The position numbers and the translations under genes are program-made. A stretch of DNA of 64,000 nt from Planctomycetia bacterium (lineage in GTDB: Bacteria > Planctomycetota > Planctomycetia > Gemmatales > HRBIN36): positions 182,546 through 246,545 of the forward strand of contig JAEUIE010000003.1 of assembly GCA_016795155.1 (NCBI GenBank), given 5' to 3'. Position 1 is the stretch's first letter. The number at the start of each line of letters is the position of its first letter. The notes below the pieces were generated by a model. It saw only the letters and a list, made by a program, of their open reading frames with translations, was not told the origin of the DNA and did not search any database. Shown here piece after piece: positions 25,114 through 36,100 of this stretch.

Positions 25114-26094
25114 ATGGATGCCCCCACACCACGGCCTTATATCACCAACGAAAACTACATCGATCAACTGAAACAGACGGCGGACAAGTTCCTCGCCGAT
25201 GGTGCCAGCCGGGCTGATATCAAAATGGTGGTTACTGCAGTCAAGGAACTGCGGTATGCCCTCAAGATGTTCGCTCCATTTCGGCAACGTCACAAGGTTA
25301 CCGTCTTCGGTTCTGCTCGCATCGATCCGGATCATCCCAGTTACGAACAAGCAGTCGAACTCAGCCAAAAGCTGGCGGAGCAAGACTACATGGTTGTTAC
25401 CGGTGCTGCCAACGGCATCATGGAAGCTGGCCATGTAGGTGCGGGGAAAGAAAAGAGCATCGGTGTCAACATCCTGCTACCCTTCGAGCAGGCATCCAAT
25501 CGCATTATTCATGGCGATGAGAAGCTGGTGCACCTGAAATACTTCTTCACGCGCAAGCTCATGCTGGTGAAAGAATCACACGGCGTGGCCGTCTTTCCTG
25601 GTGGTTTCGGCACGCATGATGAACTGTTTGAAATTCTGACTCTGATGCAGACTGGCAAGGCAGCACTTATTCCCGTGGTGCTTGTGGAAGAACCTAATGG
25701 CGACTACTGGCACCTGTGGCTGCGCTTTGTAACCGAAGTACTGCTGCCTCGAGGCTACATCTGCCCTTGGGATGTCTCATTCTTCAAAATTACTCAGGAT
25801 GTGGATGAAGCCGTAAATACCATTACCAGGTTCTACCACACTTATCACAGCATGCGTTATGTGGGTGATCACCTTGTTATTCGTCTCAAACGGAAGTTGT
25901 CGGTCACCGAAGTGCAGTATCTCAATGATCGCTTCGCTGATGTCCTCAAGGAAGGAACCATTGAACAGACAGGGGCCCAGCCCGATGAGCATCAGGATAC
26001 CCACCTGGCTGATTTGCCTCGATTGAAATTCATTTTCAACCGCCAGCGGTTAGGGCGGTTGAGGCAGATGATTGATGTCATCAATAACAATTAG
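25114..26094 (+). CDS. LOG family protein (TIGR00730-like)
   Basis: The 326-residue product holds the Rossmann-like LOG domain: KVTVFGSARIDPDHPSY, VVTGAANGIMEAGHVGA and the signature FPGGFGTHDELFEILTLMQT. LOG enzymes hydrolyse nucleoside 5'-monophosphates with N6 modifications (cytokinin ribotides) or act as nucleotide hydrolases. The N-terminal 65 and C-terminal 80 residues extend beyond the compact LOG family, which fits the longer PpnN-like architecture only loosely. It stands alone and converges on the sugar dehydrogenase gene. Confidence 0.85.
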   Translation: MDAPTPRPYITNENYIDQLKQTADKFLADGASRADIKMVVTAVKELRYALKMFAPFRQRHKVTVFGSARIDPDHPSYEQAVELSQKLAEQDYMVVTGAANGIMEAGHVGAGKEKSIGVNILLPFEQASNRIIHGDEKLVHLKYFFTRKLMLVKESHGVAVFPGGFGTHDELFEILTLMQTGKAALIPVVLVEEPNGDYWHLWLRFVTEVLLPRGYICPWDVSFFKITQDVDEAVNTITRFYHTYHSMRYVGDHLVIRLKRKLSVTEVQYLNDRFADVLKEGTIEQTGAQPDEHQDTHLADLPRLKFIFNRQRLGRLRQMIDVINNN

Positions 26095-26103
26095 TGCTGA
26101 GCA

Positions 26104-28116
26104 CTACTTTTTCCGAACGATTTTGTCGATCCCCTGCCCATTGGCTGAAAATGTCAACAGATATGTCTCACCGTCTTCATCTTCGCCAAACGACATGATG
26201 GGCAGGCTGCGGTGCTTGATTTCACGGTTGGCTACCACACGCTTCTGGTCGAAATCGTACTTGAGAGCCCAGATGCGGGCTGAAACGTAATCGGCATACA
26301 GGTACATGCCATCGAGTTCAGGGTAGGCTTTGCCTCGGTAGACATTTCCACCCGTGATGGATTTGCCCACATCGTGATGATATTCCCAAATTGGTTCAAT
26401 CATCTTGTTGTTGGCTGCCTGTGATGCAGCGCCGAAGGGATGGAATGATTCACGTGGGTTCCAGCCATAGTCGGCACCTTTGTAGAGCAGATTGATTTCC
26501 TCGTAGAGATTCTGTCCCACTTCTCCGAACCACCCTTGTCCTGTTTTGCGGTCAAAAGCCAGTCGCCAGACATTGCGGATGCCGTAACAGTAGATTTCAG
26601 GCAACACACCGTCCTTGCCAACAAAGGGATTATCAGCAGGAATGCCGTACGGCTTGCCATCCGATTTCGAATCGACGTCGATGCGAAGAATCTTGCTGTG
26701 GAACGTGTTCATCTTCCGGCTGTTCTTGAACATGTCGTTAGCGCCACCACCATCGCCCATGCCGATGTAAAGGAAACCATCGTGGCCAAAACAGACCGTG
26801 CCGCCGTTGTGGTTCCACATGGGTTGCTTCAGGGTGAAGAGCACCTCTTCGCTTTTGGGATCAGCCTTGTCAGGGTCATCCTTGCTTACTTTGAAGCGTG
26901 AAACGACAGATAACAGCCCAGGCTTCTTGGTGTAGTAGACAAAGAACTCGCCGTTCTGCTTGTACTTGGGATGAAATGCCATGCCGAGGAAGCCTTCTTC
27001 GTTTTGAGTGTCCTTGTAAGTCACCCGGTCCTGGATGTCGAGGAAGATCTTGGTCTTCTTTACGTCAGGCTTATTGGGGAAAACGTGTATCACGCCATGT
27101 TGCGTGGCGACAAAAGTTCTGCCTGATTGATCATTGGCATGGGTCAGGACAATAGGCCGTAGAGGGACGGGTACGCCTTTGTCATTGACCGGTTCCCAGC
27201 CTGCCCATTCGATGTTGGGAAACGCCGGAGCAACTGTGAAGGGCAGAGGAGACTCATCGACGGGTCGAGCAGGGTCGCCTGTTGGAATCGAGATGACCTT
27301 GTTCGTTTTGGCATCAATGGCCTGCAAGCAATTTCTGGCTGGATCATAGGCAACGGCAACGATGTTTTTTTGGGGTAGGCTCTGAACACGATTGCCTGGA
27401 TGAGTTTGTACAACAATGCAGTTTTTCGATTGATCGACGCCATAAAGTCTCCCGAAGTGATCGTAAGTCAATGAAGTCACGTTCCCTAACGGAATCGAGC
27501 CGATGATTTTCTTTTGCAGTAGACAAAGAATTTCACAGTGATTCTTGCCTTTGCATTGAATCAAAAGTGACGATTCTCCTGCGATGGTCATGGAAACAGG
27601 CTCTTTAATCTCATCCAGAACACCATCAGCCATCAACTTTGTGAGAGTGCCATTTTGATTACGTTTCAAAATTGCCGTGCGAGAGTTCTCATCGGTGACC
27701 AGGAGATACATCTGGCCATTCGCATCGAATGCCGTCGTTTGGATTGCACATGCACTTTCCATCGTTTTGACAATAACGTCGTTGCCAATGAGCTTGCCTT
27801 TATTCAGTTGCCAGAACTCACCGTTAAGGATGTAGTAGACATTGTTCTTGAATACTTTGAGAGACTTTGCACCAACTGCATCAATGCCGTTTTCTTCGTC
27901 TGAATATCCAGGAACTTTGCTGTCTTCTGACTGCTTCTTGAAAACTTGAAGTATCTTACGTGGTGTGCAGACAAAACCTGATCCATCCTCAGTAACTGCG
28001 ATCTCAAGAAAAACATCTTCGTTTGAGCTAACTAAACTGCCGGAAAGCGTCTGATTCCAAGCAAAGAGAAGTATGCCAAAACAAACTGACGCAATTACCT
28101 TTATCGTGTGCCGCAT
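26104..28116 (-). CDS. Secreted glucose/sorbosone dehydrogenase-like protein
   Basis: The 670-residue product starts with a signal peptide (IKVIASVCFGILLFAWNQTL). The C-terminal 350 residues form a PQQ-type sugar dehydrogenase propeller (GSDH): NEEGFLGMAFHPKYKQNG, WNHNGGTVCFGHDGFLYIGM, GDGGGANDMFKNSRK and YGIRNVWRLAFDRKTG. The N-terminal 300 residues are a separate beta-rich region with blade-like repeats and no recognised name. GSDH proteins oxidise sugars using PQQ and calcium, but many homologues in planctomycetes have no proven activity. The ATG at 28116 follows GGGAG and starts at the signal peptide. Confidence 0.8.
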   Translation of the reverse strand: MRHTIKVIASVCFGILLFAWNQTLSGSLVSSNEDVFLEIAVTEDGSGFVCTPRKILQVFKKQSEDSKVPGYSDEENGIDAVGAKSLKVFKNNVYYILNGEFWQLNKGKLIGNDVIVKTMESACAIQTTAFDANGQMYLLVTDENSRTAILKRNQNGTLTKLMADGVLDEIKEPVSMTIAGESSLLIQCKGKNHCEILCLLQKKIIGSIPLGNVTSLTYDHFGRLYGVDQSKNCIVVQTHPGNRVQSLPQKNIVAVAYDPARNCLQAIDAKTNKVISIPTGDPARPVDESPLPFTVAPAFPNIEWAGWEPVNDKGVPVPLRPIVLTHANDQSGRTFVATQHGVIHVFPNKPDVKKTKIFLDIQDRVTYKDTQNEEGFLGMAFHPKYKQNGEFFVYYTKKPGLLSVVSRFKVSKDDPDKADPKSEEVLFTLKQPMWNHNGGTVCFGHDGFLYIGMGDGGGANDMFKNSRKMNTFHSKILRIDVDSKSDGKPYGIPADNPFVGKDGVLPEIYCYGIRNVWRLAFDRKTGQGWFGEVGQNLYEEINLLYKGADYGWNPRESFHPFGAASQAANNKMIEPIWEYHHDVGKSITGGNVYRGKAYPELDGMYLYADYVSARIWALKYDFDQKRVVANREIKHRSLPIMSFGEDEDGETYLLTFSANGQGIDKIVRKK

Positions 28117-28259
28117 TGTTGCCAACTCCCTGAAACAACCAGCCCGCTTAAACGGTATCTGTCTTGTCCAGACGAACCGCCGTTGCATAAATCCCTCTTT
28201 TTGTCTATGTGTTGATGTTCGTCTTGTCATCATTATTGAAAAACTAAGCCAGGATCAGC

Positions 28260-31200
28260 ATGTCTCTTCGTAAGTGGATCATTCGTGGCATTCTGTTGTT
28301 GATGACCCTGATGCTGGGCGGGGCTTACTACGTTTATGGACAATACACCAATCCCGAAGCAGTCGCCCAACTGGTTCTTGCTGAGTTGAAACAACATTTT
28401 CCAGAAGCTGACATCCAACTCGGACATGCTGAATGGCGATTGTTTGGTGGCGTCGAGCTGAACGATTTGAAAGTGACGCCTCGCGATCAACCCGGCCATC
28501 AGCCTGCTGCTATCCTCAGGCAGACCAGGCTGAAGATCGATAAGGCACAACTGGCACAAGGCAAATTTGAACTGCAGAAGGTTATCCTCGATCAGCCCAT
28601 TCTGAATCTCGATCGAGATGAACAAGGCCGCTGGAACGTCTTGAGCCTGCTGACTGCCAAGCCAAAGGCATCTGGAACTATTCCTTTTGTATTTCTCAGC
28701 AAAGGCACTATTCGTTTCCATGATCGCCGCCTGGACTTTCCCATCCTGGAATTGAACAACGTGGAAGCCAAGCTGAATCCGCAGCCTCAGGGCATGCTGG
28801 TAGGCGAAGGGCATGGGCAATCTTCGTTGTTGGGACAGATTCAGTTTCGTTTTTCGCACGACCCTGTCAAAGACTGTACCGAATTGTCTTTCACCATTCC
28901 GGGAATCGAGTATCAACCCAAACTGGAAGAGATCATTGTCAAACTGCTTCCATTCTGGCGTGAGCAACAGATCCGTGTTCGAGGCAAACTTGCTCTGGAT
29001 ACCAGGCTGACCTGGTATCCGCATCAGGATATTCCCGTTATTGAATCGACGCTCAGGTTGCAGGATGGTGAAATCCGTCATCCTCGACTGCCTGTGCCTC
29101 TGAAAGAAATTAAGGCAGATATTGAATATCAACCCGACTTGTTGCTGATTCGGTCCATCACTGCCCAGGCTGAGCAGGGTTCATTGAGTGGACAGGGACG
29201 CGTCAATCTCGCTTCCGATATCCGCTTGCTGAAGGAACATAAGGCTGTCCTTCATCTGGAATATCAGAATATTCACTTGCATAAAGGTGTCTATCCGTCT
29301 TTGCCGCCGGTGCTGCGCAAATTCTGCGAAGAGATGCAGACAGCAGGCATGATCAACGGTTCTCTCGATGTTACCTGGCAAAACCAACAGTTAGGTATTG
29401 GCTATGTGCTCAGGCCTTTTCAAGGCGCCTTTACGGCTGATGACTTCCCTTATCCTGCCAGCAATGTGACAGGTATGCTCCAGTACACCGAGCAGGGCGA
29501 AACCCCTCTGCTTCAGGTTGATCTACGAGGCGAGTTCAGCGGCAGGCCATTCAAGCTACAGGGTGAACTGCACGGATCAGGACTGCGACCTGATAACAAA
29601 CTCAAGCCGGGCATCAACCTGCAAATTATCGCGGAGGGAATGCCACTCGATGCTAACTTGTTGCGTGCCTTGGAGCCTTACCCCGAAACGCTGCGTGTGA
29701 TCAAGCAGTTTCATGCTGCTGGATTTATCGACTGTGATATTCGGCTGCAACGCAATGCCGGGCAACACGACGGGGATAAGCCACTGATACAGCGTTGGGT
29801 AAAAGCACAGTTGAAAGATGTACGGTTCCGTTTTGATCCATTCCCCTGTCCGGTTGAGAAAGCCAGCGGCAGGCTGGATATCAACCCAGATAAGTCATGG
29901 CGCATCACGCAATTTAAGGGTGAACACCGTGGTGGCGCTGTCACAGGCCAGGCCTGGATGGCCGGTACCAGTGCTGGCGATGTTCTGCATGTCGATCTGC
30001 ACGCCAAAGAGTTGCCCTTTTCCAATGATCTGTATGAAGCATTGCCGGTTGAAGTCCAGACTGTCTGGAAGCATATGAAGCCAGTTGGTCGTGCTGATTG
30101 TCATGTAACCTTTGAGAAGCTGGAAAAAGGTAAGCCTGTTATTGATGTAGACTTGTCTACCAAAGGTATTTCGATTCAACCCACATGCTTCCCATATCAG
30201 ATGGATAATTTGCAGGGCAGTTTTCGTTTCGCCAATCAACAGGTTCAGATTGGATGTCTGACTGCAACGCATGGCCAGACTGCGATTTCACTGGATGGCG
30301 GGCATGTCACGGTGCGTCCGCATGCGGGATTTCTGGTTCAATTGCATGGCATGAACCTCGATCAGGTTGCCGTAGATGACGATTTGCTCAAGGCCCTGCC
30401 TCCCATGCTGCGCGACAGTGTGGCAGCACTTAACCCCGATAAACCATTCAAAGTGCGATTGAATATGGATGTGGATGAGCCAGGTGATGAGAAGCCGGTT
30501 CGAATGGCCTGGAACGGAAGCCTGGAATTCAACCAGACGCAGTTCCAGTGTGGTACACAACTGAAAGATGTTACAGGGGTGTTGCTGATCGAACAGGGGA
30601 ACTATGACGCTGGCAAAGTCAATTGCACTGGGCAACTCTACCTGCGATCTATGGATATTGCGGGAAAGCAGACTATTGGCCCAGTCCATTCCAAAATCCT
30701 GCTGACGCAGCATGCGCTGCAACTACACGATGCCCAGGCCAGAGTGCCGGGTGGCGGTGTGCGTGGTTTGATTGAAGTGAAATTTGGAGCTGCACATCGG
30801 TATCATCTGGATCTCACTGCTGATGTCATGCTGGAACAGTTTTTCGCGCAGAACCGAGAGTTGAAGGGGCGAGCTTTAGCCAAGCTCAGGCTGAACGGCG
30901 AGGGCAGTAACCTGCGTAATCTGTATGGCGACGGTTCCATACTGGTGGAGCAGGGGGCGCAACTGTATCAGTTGCCTTTACTGATTGACATCTTCAATCA
31001 GTTCAGTCAGATGTTACCCAAGGCAACGAATTTCCAGACAGCCAAGGTGGACTTTGCAGTTCAGGGAGATCGGGTTACTGCCCAGAAACTGCAACTGCTC
31101 GGCGATGCTTACAGCATTGAAGGTTCAGGCAGCGTCAAGCTCGATGGCAGGGAACTGAACCTTGTTCTGACCATGGTCATGGGTGGAAGAACCTTGCCTT

Positions 31201-31364
31201 TGATGCCTGCAGCGCTCGATACACTGAACAAAACAATTGCCAAAGGGCTGATGAAAGTCAATGTCACTGGTTCCATCGATAAAGTGGAAGTTCATGTCGC
31301 GCCTGTTCCATTTTTAACTCAACCCATCCGGGATATGATTCAGTCTGTCGGTGGCAGGAATTAA
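28260..31364 (+). CDS. AsmA-like protein (large, bridge-type)
   Basis: The 1034-residue product has one N-terminal transmembrane helix (about residues 8-28, IRGILLLMTLMLGGAYYVYG), then FGGVELNDLKVTPRDQPG, the start of an AsmA-type repeating beta-groove. The C-terminal region (about 860-1000: LYGDGSILVEQGAQLYQLP, then LNLVLTMVMGG) matches the AsmA C-terminal domain. Such proteins are thought to move phospholipids between inner and outer membranes in diderms. It starts 143 nt from the divergent sugar dehydrogenase gene and is followed after 17 nt by the DUF4185-like gene. Confidence 0.85.
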   Translation: MSLRKWIIRGILLLMTLMLGGAYYVYGQYTNPEAVAQLVLAELKQHFPEADIQLGHAEWRLFGGVELNDLKVTPRDQPGHQPAAILRQTRLKIDKAQLAQGKFELQKVILDQPILNLDRDEQGRWNVLSLLTAKPKASGTIPFVFLSKGTIRFHDRRLDFPILELNNVEAKLNPQPQGMLVGEGHGQSSLLGQIQFRFSHDPVKDCTELSFTIPGIEYQPKLEEIIVKLLPFWREQQIRVRGKLALDTRLTWYPHQDIPVIESTLRLQDGEIRHPRLPVPLKEIKADIEYQPDLLLIRSITAQAEQGSLSGQGRVNLASDIRLLKEHKAVLHLEYQNIHLHKGVYPSLPPVLRKFCEEMQTAGMINGSLDVTWQNQQLGIGYVLRPFQGAFTADDFPYPASNVTGMLQYTEQGETPLLQVDLRGEFSGRPFKLQGELHGSGLRPDNKLKPGINLQIIAEGMPLDANLLRALEPYPETLRVIKQFHAAGFIDCDIRLQRNAGQHDGDKPLIQRWVKAQLKDVRFRFDPFPCPVEKASGRLDINPDKSWRITQFKGEHRGGAVTGQAWMAGTSAGDVLHVDLHAKELPFSNDLYEALPVEVQTVWKHMKPVGRADCHVTFEKLEKGKPVIDVDLSTKGISIQPTCFPYQMDNLQGSFRFANQQVQIGCLTATHGQTAISLDGGHVTVRPHAGFLVQLHGMNLDQVAVDDDLLKALPPMLRDSVAALNPDKPFKVRLNMDVDEPGDEKPVRMAWNGSLEFNQTQFQCGTQLKDVTGVLLIEQGNYDAGKVNCTGQLYLRSMDIAGKQTIGPVHSKILLTQHALQLHDAQARVPGGGVRGLIEVKFGAAHRYHLDLTADVMLEQFFAQNRELKGRALAKLRLNGEGSNLRNLYGDGSILVEQGAQLYQLPLLIDIFNQFSQMLPKATNFQTAKVDFAVQGDRVTAQKLQLLGDAYSIEGSGSVKLDGRELNLVLTMVMGGRTLPLMPAALDTLNKTIAKGLMKVNVTGSIDKVEVHVAPVPFLTQPIRDMIQSVGGRN

Positions 31365-31381
31365 GTCCAGACTCATGGTTG

Positions 31382-32456
31382 ATGCAGGATATGCATACAC
31401 TGCTTTTCTTATTGCTCTTATTCACCGCCACTCAGGCCGGTAAACCATTGCCTGAGTTGGATCAGTTGTTTCAGCAACAGTCAGGCTGGATTGGTGGCGA
31501 TGGATTTTATTCAGTCAGGTTGTCGCCTCATAAAATTGCCTGGCTGTTCAGTGATACTTGGATCGGTAAAGTCGAAAACAAAAAACGTACGGATGCAACC
31601 ATTATAAACAACACGGTTGTCATCGAAGATTGTTCCAGCGGCAAACCAGTGATGAGTTTCTGGTATCAAAATCGCGAAGGCAAGCCGGAAGCGTTGTTCA
31701 AGCCTGCCAGAAACTCCAGGGATTGGTACTGGTTGCAATCCGCAACCATGACTGGCAGTCAGCTTGCTGTGTTCATGGCAAGGATCGAAAAGACAGACGA
31801 CAAAAGCGTCTTCGGGTTCAAGCAGAATGGGCAATGGCTGGCGATGGTGAGTAACCCACAGGAATCTCCACAGAAATGGAAGTATGAGCAATGCGAAGTG
31901 CCTCATTCCAAGTTTGAGAAGGATCGTTCTGTCTGCTGGGGTGGCGCAAATTGCCAGGTGGGCGATGATCTTTACGTCTACGGCTTTGTTGAACAGCGCA
32001 AGCTGAAGTTGTTAACTAGATCGCTGGTGGTCGCCCGAGTACCTGTCCAATCTGTGAACGACTTCAAGCAGTGGCGGTTCTATGGTGCCGGTGATTGGCA
32101 TTCTGATCCAGAAAAGGCTTCACTCATGGCAGGTGGAATGTCTCCAGAATTTTCGGTAAGTCGTCTGGGAAGTGAGTATGTGTTGATTTACACGGAGAAT
32201 GGTTTGTCCGAGCGCATTCTGATGAGGAAGTCTGCCAACCCGTGGGGGGCCTTGGTCTGAAGCAAAAGTGGTCTACGTCTGCCCGGAAATGAGGCAGGAT
32301 AAAAAACTGTTTACTTATGCAGCCAAGGCGCATCCACACTGGTCGTCAGAAAAACAACTGGTGATTTCATACGTTGTGAACTCGCTTGATTTGTGGCAGA
32401 TTGCACGTGAGGCACAGTGGTACTGGCCACGATTTGTTGGTGTTCCGATGCAATAG
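31382..32456 (+). pseudogene. DUF4185-like secreted protein, frameshifted at a G6 run
   Basis: The first frame (31382-32260) gives a signal peptide (MHTLLFLLLLFTATQAG), then GGDGFYSV, AWLFSDTWIG and TIINNTVVIED, as in DUF4185 proteins. At the G6 run 32244-32249 the frame breaks. Removing one G joins NPWG to PWSEAKVVYVCPEM and continues to YWPRFVGVPMQ at 32456, the expected C-terminus including ISYVVNSLDLW. So the intact gene would span the whole interval. Either it is a true frameshift mutation, or a sequencing error in the homopolymer, or phase-variable slippage. The start may be ATG 31382 or 31391. It follows the AsmA-like gene closely. Confidence 0.75.
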
Positions 32457-33130
32457 TTACAACTGTCAAAGTTTGCCCAGTTTCAAATGCAACGTGATCG
32501 TTAAGGTCAATGCACAATCCGCCAACCTGTCACAACCGATTCAGGTTTTGATGGATTCAATTGTTGACCACTGATTTTTACTCTACATTTTGCCTGTATC
32601 ATGGCAAACTAGGTAGGAGACGTGTGTGGTTGATCATTCACACTGAGCAACCGGTGCAGCAAAAAGTGAATGCTTGCATCGTGGTTGGGCAGCGTGAAGT
32701 CGACGCTGTGCCACGTAGTGTTATAGGAAAACTTGGGAGGAGCTTTCTCATTCTTCAGGTCCGTTGAGACTTGCAGTTCCAAATCGTTCAGCAGCATTGT
32801 TCGGATATTAACTCATCCAGCAACGCAATCTGTACCGATTGGATTGCTGAAGCAATTCAACAGCCTATTCAGGCATGATCTTACGTTATCAGGGATAACC
32901 GGTCGCGTAAGCAGCTGAAAACAATGAGAAAGGTACGGTAGCGACGCGAGGGAAATGAACAGATTTAACAGCAGGTGATCATTAAACTTGAGCCACCTTG
33001 CGAAATCGGTGAAATTTCTCTAGCCTTCCACCCCAACTTTCTGCTATACTACCAACACAACTCTAGGAGCACCCTGTCTTGGGGCTCCCACTATATCACG
33101 TCTGTCTGTTTCACATATCGGAGTCTGGAC
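32457..33130. other. 674-nt non-coding region before the VWA giant
   Basis: I see no gene with a plausible start, ribosome site or family pattern. A weak hairpin (TTTGCC/GGCAAA) lies near 32590-32609. TATACT at 33045-33050 could be a -10 for the VWA gene, but a matching -35 is not clear. The space is long enough for a leader RNA or a small RNA. Confidence 0.4.
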
Positions 33131-36100
33131 ATGATCTCTGTCCGTCGTCAGCTTTTCTTAGGCGCAGTCCTGGCTGCTACCACTGCAACTGCTTCTACAG
33201 CACTCCTCGGCGATCAAGGCGGTCGTCCCGCGAGCACGTTGGCTGCATTCCCACAAAACCTGAGCAAGCTCAGTGAACGTTTTGTGCAGGCCAAATTCCT
33301 GGAGTCAGGAGTTCATACCTATCAGACTGCATCAGGCGAAAAATACTTCGCCTTGAAGCTGCAGCCTGAACTTGCTGCACACACAGCACCGGTGAAGACC
33401 GATGTGCTCTTCCTGGTCGACTCCACTGCCAGCCAGGCTGGCATTCCCTGGCACACTGCCAAGGCACTCACCAAACAACTGAGTGAGAAATTCGGCAGCG
33501 AAGATCGCGTAGCCATCGCCTCCGTTGCTGCCAAGGTTTCACAACATACTGGGTGGGTATCAGCCAAAGACGCCAAGGTAGAAGGCGCATTGAAGGCATT
33601 AAACGATGTTACCCCGATGGGCGTTGCTGATCTGAAGACAGCCATCCAGACCGCACAGAACCTGTTTGATGGTTCCCATGATCGCCGGAAATTGGTGGTC
33701 TACATTGGTGATGGCGTTAGTGCACTGAATCCGCTGCAGGCTAGCGATCGCGCCAACCTGTCCAGCAACCTGCTCGGCAAGGAAATTCAATTCTTTGTCA
33801 TTCCAGTTGGCTTCAAGCCTGATGTTCTAGATATGAGCGGCATCGCATCAGCTACTGGTGGCGCTGTGCTTCGTCTGGCCAATCAGGAAAAGCCTGAAGC
33901 AACTACATCCCGCTTCTTCAAGAGCATGACTGCACCTGTCATGCGTAATGTTGAAGTTCAACTGCCTGCGGAAGTCACTCTGGCTTTGCCTGGCAAATTG
34001 CCACCGCTGCGTGCCGATCAGCCAACGCTGGTAGTTGGTGAATATCAGAATAAGCTGAATCAGTTTGCAGTCACTTGCAAAGGCCAGGTCAACGGACAGG
34101 CTGTCAGCGTTACTCAGAACGAAAAAGTATTGACCAGCACTGCTGATTGCTTCTTCCTGCCGAGCATGGTACGCCAGTGGAAACTGGACCAGAATGCTCC
34201 AGCACTGGTACGTGCTGACCTTGCACTGGTATTTGCCAGTTCACAATCTGCATTCGCCAAGGAAGATTTACTCACCCAGGCTGCATTTGCTGTGAAAGGC
34301 AATCAGCTTGATCTGGCTTCTCAGTTGTACTCGGAAGCTGCCAAGCTTGATCCACAGGATGCTGACGCGCAGGCTGGTATCCGCCTGGTTTCGACCTTGC
34401 AGAAGAATCCTGCTAACAATGCCAAACTGTTCGCCAAGCAGCAAGGCAGTGGCAACAAACAGGAAGACGATCTGCTCAAACGAACTCAGCAGGCTGCTGA
34501 TGTTGAAGCACAGCGTGTCAAGTTGAGTGTTGAAGAAACACTCAAGCAGGCTCGGAAAGACCTGGCAAGCAATCCTGTTGATGCACTCAATCGCCTGCGC
34601 TTGCTCGAACAGGAAGTGCGAACCGATGCCAATATCAGCGAAGATCTGAAAAAACAGATACGTTCACAATTGGAAGGTGAAATCCGACTGGCACAAGTCA
34701 AGTCAGAACGATTTGAAGCTGAAGCTGCTGAAAAAGAAGCTCTTCTGGCAGCTGCCAAGGCACGCGAAGCCATTGCCCGCATTCGCGAAGCAACTGAAGA
34801 ACGCCTGCGTACCAGCATGGCACAGTTCGATGCGTTAATGGCCAAAGCCCGTTATGAAGAAGCAGTCATCAAGGCTGATGAAGCTCGACGTTATGCAGCC
34901 AGCCTGTCACATCCACGCTACACCGAAGTGGCAGTTGCTGCACGGGAACAATCCGACAGCGCCTATCAGCAATCGCAGTGGGATCGCATTATCGCCATCA
35001 AACGCGATAACTTCCTGGCAACGATGTTGACGATTGATGAATCGTCCATCCCGACACCAGATGAACCACCGTTGTATTATCCACAACCTGATTCGTTCTT
35101 CTTCCGTGGTCGCAGACAGCGAACCTGGCTGGAGTTGAGCGATTATCGAATCTCACGCTGGACCGATCCCTATTATGGGATGCCCGTAGCCAAGGAAGCC
35201 AGCCGTCTCCAGGAAACGCTGTACAAACCAACGAATCGATTTGAAAAGTACTTCGATCAGGAATTCCCACTCACTGAGTACATTGATTTCATCAAGACTG
35301 CATTCGATATCACATTGGTTATCAACACGAATGCTTTCCGTGATCTTGAGCCAAATATCAAGCAATCAGATATTCGTGATATCAAAGTGACGATTCCGCG
35401 CATGAAGGGAGTGTCACTGGCAACCATCCTTACCTACCTGTTAGCAGATCTGAAAAAAGGTGATCTGGCTCTGACTGCAACCTACATCATTCGTGGTGAT
35501 TACATTGAAATCACGACGCAGGAACGAGCTCTCAGTGAACGCATCGTACGTGTTACGGATGTTGGCGCTCTCGTAATGCCTCCAGTAACCATGACCATCG
35601 CCTTCGGTGGTGGTGGCATGGGGGGTGGTGGTATGGGTGGTGGTATGGGTGGTGGTGGTATGGGTGGCATGGGCGGTGGCATGGGTGGAATGGGTGGCAT
35701 GGGCGGAATGGGTGGTATGGGTGGAATGGGTGGCATGGGCGGAATGGGTGGTATGGGCGGAATGGGTGGTGGTATGGGTGGTATGGGAGGTTTTGGTGGT
35801 GGTGGAATGGGTGGAATGGGTGGTGGTATGGGCGGTATGGGTGGTGGTATGGGAGGAATGGGCGGTATGGGTGGCGGTATGGGTGGGGGTATGGGCGGTG
35901 GTATGGGTGGCATGATGGGAGGCGGTGCCTTCGTCAACTTTGCCAGTCAGGGTACACGTTTCATTCAATCATTCATGCTGCAAAACCTTATCCGCGTCGT
36001 CATTACTGATGCTGATTGGGACGATGAAACCGCACAAGCGGGTGGCGGTTTAGGTGGTGGTGGCGGACTTGGTGGTATGGGTGGCGGCGGCCTTGGGGGT

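Noticed and set aside
28233..29132. Minus-strand frame opposite the AsmA-like N-terminus
   Set aside because: The plus-strand reading gives a transmembrane helix and AsmA pattern; the minus frame has none.
35441..35968. Long minus-strand frames rich in Pro or Thr/His opposite the Gly-Met tract
   Set aside because: They are translations of the simple repeat on the wrong strand; the plus-strand frame continues into well-formed domains on both sides.
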